60,899 nt of DNA from Vitreoscilla sp. (lineage in GTDB: Bacteria; Pseudomonadota; Gammaproteobacteria; Burkholderiales; Burkholderiaceae_C): positions 1 through 60,899 of the forward strand of contig JADMKA010000122.1 of the NCBI GenBank assembly GCA_018780145.1. The letters run 5' to 3'. This document shows positions 57,668 through 60,899 of this stretch, one piece after another. The translations under genes and the position numbers were made by a program. Positions within the stretch are counted from its first letter, which is position 1, and each line of letters starts with the position of its first letter. A model generated the notes under the pieces. The model saw nothing but the letters and a program-made list of their open reading frames with translations. It searched no databases and was not told the origin of the DNA.

Positions 57668-59412
57668 GGGCTGGTGGCCAGGTTGTCGGCGCCGTTCGCC
57701 CTGAGCTGCGCGGCCTCGAGCGCCAGATCGAGCGTGTCCATGAATTCGCTCACCTTGATGGGCTTCGTGAGGTAGCGGAAGAACCCGGCCTGGAGCCCCT
57801 TCTCGATGTCCCGGGGCATCGCGTTGGCGCTGAGCGCGATCACCGGGATGTGCGAGGTGGTGGGGTCGCCAGCCAGGATCGCGAGCGCCGTGAGCCCACT
57901 GATGCCGGGCAGGTTGATGTCCATCAGGATGACCTCGGGCATCGCCGCCCGCGCCACCTCGATGCCGCGCCGGCCATCCTTGGCGGTGAGCAGGTGGATG
58001 TCTGGCCGGCGCGCCACCAGGCGGGACACCAGCATCAGGTTCGCGGGGTTGTCTTCCACACACAGCACGGTGCGCATGGTTGCGCCGTGCTCGACCGCGT
58101 TGCCCGCCAGGATCAGTGGCAGGGCAACGCCGTTCGCCACATCGGCGCCGAGGGTGGCGTCCAGTTCGACCCAGAACAGGCTGCCCACACCGACCACGCT
58201 GTCGACACCGATCCGGCCGCCCATCAACTCGACCAGTTGCTTGCAGACCACCAGGCCGATGCCGGTGCCTTCCTCGACGCCGGCCTCCTGGCCCAGGCGG
58301 TTGAAGGGCTGGAACAGGCCGGCCAGCTTGGCGGCTGACAGGCCTTCCCCGGTGTCTTGAAAGCTGACGCGGATGCGGTCCCCAGGTCGGGCCGAGCAAC
58401 TGATCTCGACCGTTCCACCGACCCGGTTGTACTTGATCGCGTTGGACAGCAGGTTCACGAAGATCTGCTTGACCCGGGTTCGATCGGCCTTGACGAAGAA
58501 GGGGCACTCGGGCGCCGTGAAACTCACCCGGATGCCACTCTTGCGTATCTGGGGCTCGACCATGGCCTGGCACTCGCTGAGCATGTCGGCGAGCGACAGG
58601 GATTCGAGCGACAACGACAGCTTGCCGGACTCGATCAGCGCCAAGTCGAGGATCTCGTTGATCAACTCCAGCAGGTACCAGCCGGCGTGAAGGATCTGGT
58701 CGACACTGTCCTTCTGGGCCGGCGTCGGTGCCGGAGAACCCGAGTCCAGCAGTTGCGCAAACCCCAGAATGGCATTCAGCGGCGAGCGCAATTCGTGGCT
58801 CATGCTGGACAGAAAATTCGATTTCGCCTGGTTGGCGTTGTCCGCGGTGATCTTGGCTTGCTGGAGTTCGACGTTGGTCTCGCGCAAGGCACGATCCAGG
58901 CGCGCCTGTTCGGCCTCCACCCGCTTTCTCGCGGTGTTGTCGGTGCCGATCAGCAGGAAGCCGATGATGGCGTTCTGGGCATCGCGCAGCGCCGTCACCG
59001 ACACCACGGCAGGCAGGCGGCTGCCGTTCTTGCACAGGTAGGTCAGCTCGTAGATGTCCTCGATGCCGCGCGATGCCTTGAACACCAGCGTCTCGAAGCC
59101 AGGCGCAATCGCCAATCCAAACTCCGCACTCAACGCCTGGGCACGCAGGACGATTTCCTGCGGGTCCGAAAAGTCGGCCGGGGTGATCCGGTTGACGACA
59201 TCGGCCGCCGCGTAGCCCAGCATCTGCTCGGCACCCACGTTGAACAGCTGGATGACGCCCTTGTCGTCGGTGGCGATGCTGGAGAAGTTGGCGCTGTTGA
59301 GAATGGCGCTTTGAAGCGCGCCGGTCTTGAACAAGGTCCGTCGGCGGCGCGCTTCGACGGCGCTGCGTGACCCGGCGGCGGGCCGGCTTGCCTGGAGCTT
59401 GGCTGGTTTCAT
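57664..59412 (-). CDS. Hybrid sensor histidine kinase (PAS-HisKA-HATPase-receiver)
   Basis: A 582-residue cytoplasmic hybrid kinase. PAS domain about 45-165; HisKA with phospho-acceptor in SMSHELRSPLN at about 205-215; HATPase with VNLLSNAIKYN, FQDTGEGLS and GTGIGLVV; C-terminal receiver with acceptor Asp in ILMDINLPGISG. No transmembrane segments are visible. The start ATG 59412 matches the family; a frame eight residues longer opens at 59436. Confidence 0.9.
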   Translation of the reverse strand: MKPAKLQASRPAAGSRSAVEARRRRTLFKTGALQSAILNSANFSSIATDDKGVIQLFNVGAEQMLGYAAADVVNRITPADFSDPQEIVLRAQALSAEFGLAIAPGFETLVFKASRGIEDIYELTYLCKNGSRLPAVVSVTALRDAQNAIIGFLLIGTDNTARKRVEAEQARLDRALRETNVELQQAKITADNANQAKSNFLSSMSHELRSPLNAILGFAQLLDSGSPAPTPAQKDSVDQILHAGWYLLELINEILDLALIESGKLSLSLESLSLADMLSECQAMVEPQIRKSGIRVSFTAPECPFFVKADRTRVKQIFVNLLSNAIKYNRVGGTVEISCSARPGDRIRVSFQDTGEGLSAAKLAGLFQPFNRLGQEAGVEEGTGIGLVVCKQLVELMGGRIGVDSVVGVGSLFWVELDATLGADVANGVALPLILAGNAVEHGATMRTVLCVEDNPANLMLVSRLVARRPDIHLLTAKDGRRGIEVARAAMPEVILMDINLPGISGLTALAILAGDPTTSHIPVIALSANAMPRDIEKGLQAGFFRYLTKPIKVSEFMDTLDLALEAAQLRANGADNLATSP

Positions 59413-59553
59413 GGGCAGTCTGGGAGGGCGATCCACGGCATGGCCAGCCAGCCGGTACAGCGGGGTGATCAGCCGCGGACAGCGACGAGAAGCACGATGA
59501 TCCGCCGGACTGCGCCGCCGGGTCTGTGCGCCAACGAACAGACCGGTGCTGAA

Positions 59554-60870
59554 CTACCGTGGATCGGTGCCGGCCACCCGCCAGACCACGTCGCCCACGT
59601 CGTCGGCCACCAGGAGCGATTTCCCGTCCGGCCCGATGGCCACCCCCACCGGGCGGCCGAAGGACACCGATTCGTCGGGTGCCAGGAAACCCGACAGGAT
59701 GTCGCGGGGCGCCCCCGCCGGCCGGCCGGCGGCGAAGGGCACGAACACGACCCGGTAGCCGCTCAGCGTGCTGCGGTTCCACGAGCCGTGCTGGCCGATG
59801 ACCATGCCGCCGGTGTCGAACCCGGGCAGCGTGCCGGCCGGCATCCAGCACAGGCCCAGCGAGGCGGTGTGCCCGCCCAGCGCGTAGTCGGGCGTCAGCG
59901 CGCTGGCCACCCGGGCTGCGTCCTGCGGCACGCGCTCGTCGACCGTCTGGCCCCAGTAGCAGTAAGGCCAGCCGTAGAAGCCGCCGTCGGTCACCGAAGT
60001 CAGGTAGTCGGGTGGTGTCTCGTCGCCCAGGCCGTCGCGCTCGTTGACCACCGTCCACAAACGGCCGGTGACCGGCTCCCAGGCGAGCCCCACCGGGTTG
60101 CGCAGGCCGGCGGCGAAGATGCGGCAGTGGGCAGTCGCCAGATCCAGCTCGTAGATGCAGGCGCGGCCTTCCTCGGCCGCCATGCCGTGCTCGCCGATGT
60201 TGCTGAGCGAGCCCACGCCGACGTAGAGCCGGCGCCCGTCCGGGCTGGGCAACAGGCTGCGTGTCCAGTGGCCACCGGGTTTGAAGCTGGCCAGTTGGCG
60301 CCCCGGTTCACTGATAGCCGTGGTGCCCGCCGTGTACGGGAAGGCCACCACGCCGTCGGTGTTGCCAACGTAGAAGGTGTCTCCGAGCAGCGCCATGCCG
60401 AAGGGCTGCTTCAGGTTCTCCAGCAGGGTGTGGCGCTGCTCGGCCACGCCGTCGCCGTCCGCGTCGCGCAGCAGCGTGATGCGGTTGGGGCTGACGCCCA
60501 GCGCTGCGGCGCGGCGCATCGTGGCCACCATCGCGTGGTCGAACAGGGTTCGCGGCTGGCCGCCCGACTGCAAGGCCTCGGCCACCGTCACGTCGCCGTT
60601 GGGCAGCACCTGGATCCAGCGCGGGTGCTTCAGCCCGGCCGCGAAGGCGTTGACCTTCAGGCCGGGTGCCGCCACAGGCAGCTGCCCGGCGGCCCAGCCT
60701 TGGGCGGTGGGCATCTTCAGCGTCGGGATGCTGCCCTGCGGCCGCGCGGCCGGGATCTGCGGTGCCGTGCCTACCGCGGCGGTGTGCACCGTGCCCCTGA
60801 GCCGGCGCCACCGGATGGCGCCGGCGCCCACCAGGGCCACCGCGCGCGCAAAGACATCGTAGAGCGCCAT
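59554..60870 (-). CDS. PQQ-dependent sugar dehydrogenase-like protein (sorbosone dehydrogenase type)
   Basis: A 438-residue beta-propeller protein resembling the soluble glucose/sorbosone dehydrogenases that use PQQ. Family blocks include DADGDGVAEQRHTLLENLKQPFGMAL, GVGSLSNIGE and QHGSWNRSTLSGYRVVFVPF. The N-terminus has a hydrophobic stretch (VALVGAG) but no clear signal peptide. A strong ribosome site (AGGAGGAGG) precedes the ATG at the right window edge. No PQQ biosynthesis genes are in the window. Confidence 0.85.
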   Translation of the reverse strand: MALYDVFARAVALVGAGAIRWRRLRGTVHTAAVGTAPQIPAARPQGSIPTLKMPTAQGWAAGQLPVAAPGLKVNAFAAGLKHPRWIQVLPNGDVTVAEALQSGGQPRTLFDHAMVATMRRAAALGVSPNRITLLRDADGDGVAEQRHTLLENLKQPFGMALLGDTFYVGNTDGVVAFPYTAGTTAISEPGRQLASFKPGGHWTRSLLPSPDGRRLYVGVGSLSNIGEHGMAAEEGRACIYELDLATAHCRIFAAGLRNPVGLAWEPVTGRLWTVVNERDGLGDETPPDYLTSVTDGGFYGWPYCYWGQTVDERVPQDAARVASALTPDYALGGHTASLGLCWMPAGTLPGFDTGGMVIGQHGSWNRSTLSGYRVVFVPFAAGRPAGAPRDILSGFLAPDESVSFGRPVGVAIGPDGKSLLVADDVGDVVWRVAGTDPR

Positions 60871-60899
60871 CGAATCCCTCCTCCTGTGGCCGGGCAGGC

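Noticed and set aside
1-60899. CRISPR arrays, rRNA genes, insertion sequences, prophage genes
   Set aside because: No direct-repeat/spacer pattern, rRNA sequence, transposase or phage structural gene was seen.

Overview
The window is about 61 kb of very GC-rich (roughly 70%), densely packed chromosomal DNA. Gene content suggests a betaproteobacterium of the order Burkholderiales, probably from the Rubrivivax/Leptothrix/Ideonella neighbourhood. The basis is a paa phenylacetate operon with hairpin spacers, a Bug-type (TctC-like) solute-binding protein, LPS heptose genes (hldD, rfaE2), a proteobacterial gshA and a betaproteobacterial-looking tRNA-Thr(CGT). The lineage is inference; no rRNA is present.

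Layout. (1) 1-8993: phenylacetate catabolism. The 3' part of paaA is followed by paaB, paaC, paaD and paaE (ring 1,2-epoxidase), a TetR regulator, a branched-chain-amino-acid-type binding protein and paaZ (ring opening), then a DUF2785 and a DUF1653 gene. Three copies of one GC-rich hairpin spacer lie inside this unit, and a roughly 170-nt, highly structured, non-coding element sits between paaE and tetR. (2) 9057-11265: a ccdB-type toxin with a hybrid antitoxin, then gshA. (3) 11476-21720: a 1522-residue fusion of a DyP-type peroxidase, a cytochrome P450-like module and an SGNH hydrolase; convergent to it, a radical SAM enzyme and a class III cyclase/ATPase/TPR regulator; then a secreted protein. 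(4) 21722-26300: ParD-like/zeta-like pair, DNA alkyltransferase, Bug-type binding protein, UPF0149 protein, MFS transporter and a truncated acetyltransferase. (5) 26411-31289: a TPR-CHAT protease overlapping a small Pepco-like gene, followed by a peptide-type binding protein. (6) 31312-35786: hemerythrin, secreted protein, diguanylate cyclase, YihY membrane protein, histidine kinase and tRNA-Thr.

(7) 35938-44361: hldD, glutathione reductase and, on the other strand, an 1817-residue TPR protein holding two GT9-like modules around a GT41 (OGT-like) module. Its stop codon overlaps the start of rfaE2. This suggests that ADP-heptose supply and a multi-module glycosyltransferase are linked. (8) 44455-49646: periplasmic rhodanese, a small conserved protein with an M14 peptidase, then a lower-GC insert with a methyltransferase (flanked by integron-cassette-like core sites) and a BrnT/BrnA toxin-antitoxin pair with a palindromic operator. 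(9) 49715-60870: orphan ABC ATPase, MOCO-sulfurase-like PLP enzyme divergent from an MFS/LuxR pair, amidohydrolase lipoprotein, a hybrid kinase/response regulator/Crp-Fnr unit and a PQQ-type sugar dehydrogenase.

The window is mostly core metabolism and signalling with accessory islands. The most unusual items are the DyP-P450-SGNH fusion, the giant glycosyltransferase with its heptose partner, the CHAT/Pepco pair, the hybrid antitoxin and the structured element upstream of tetR. There are no rRNA genes, CRISPR arrays, insertion sequences or prophage genes that I can support.
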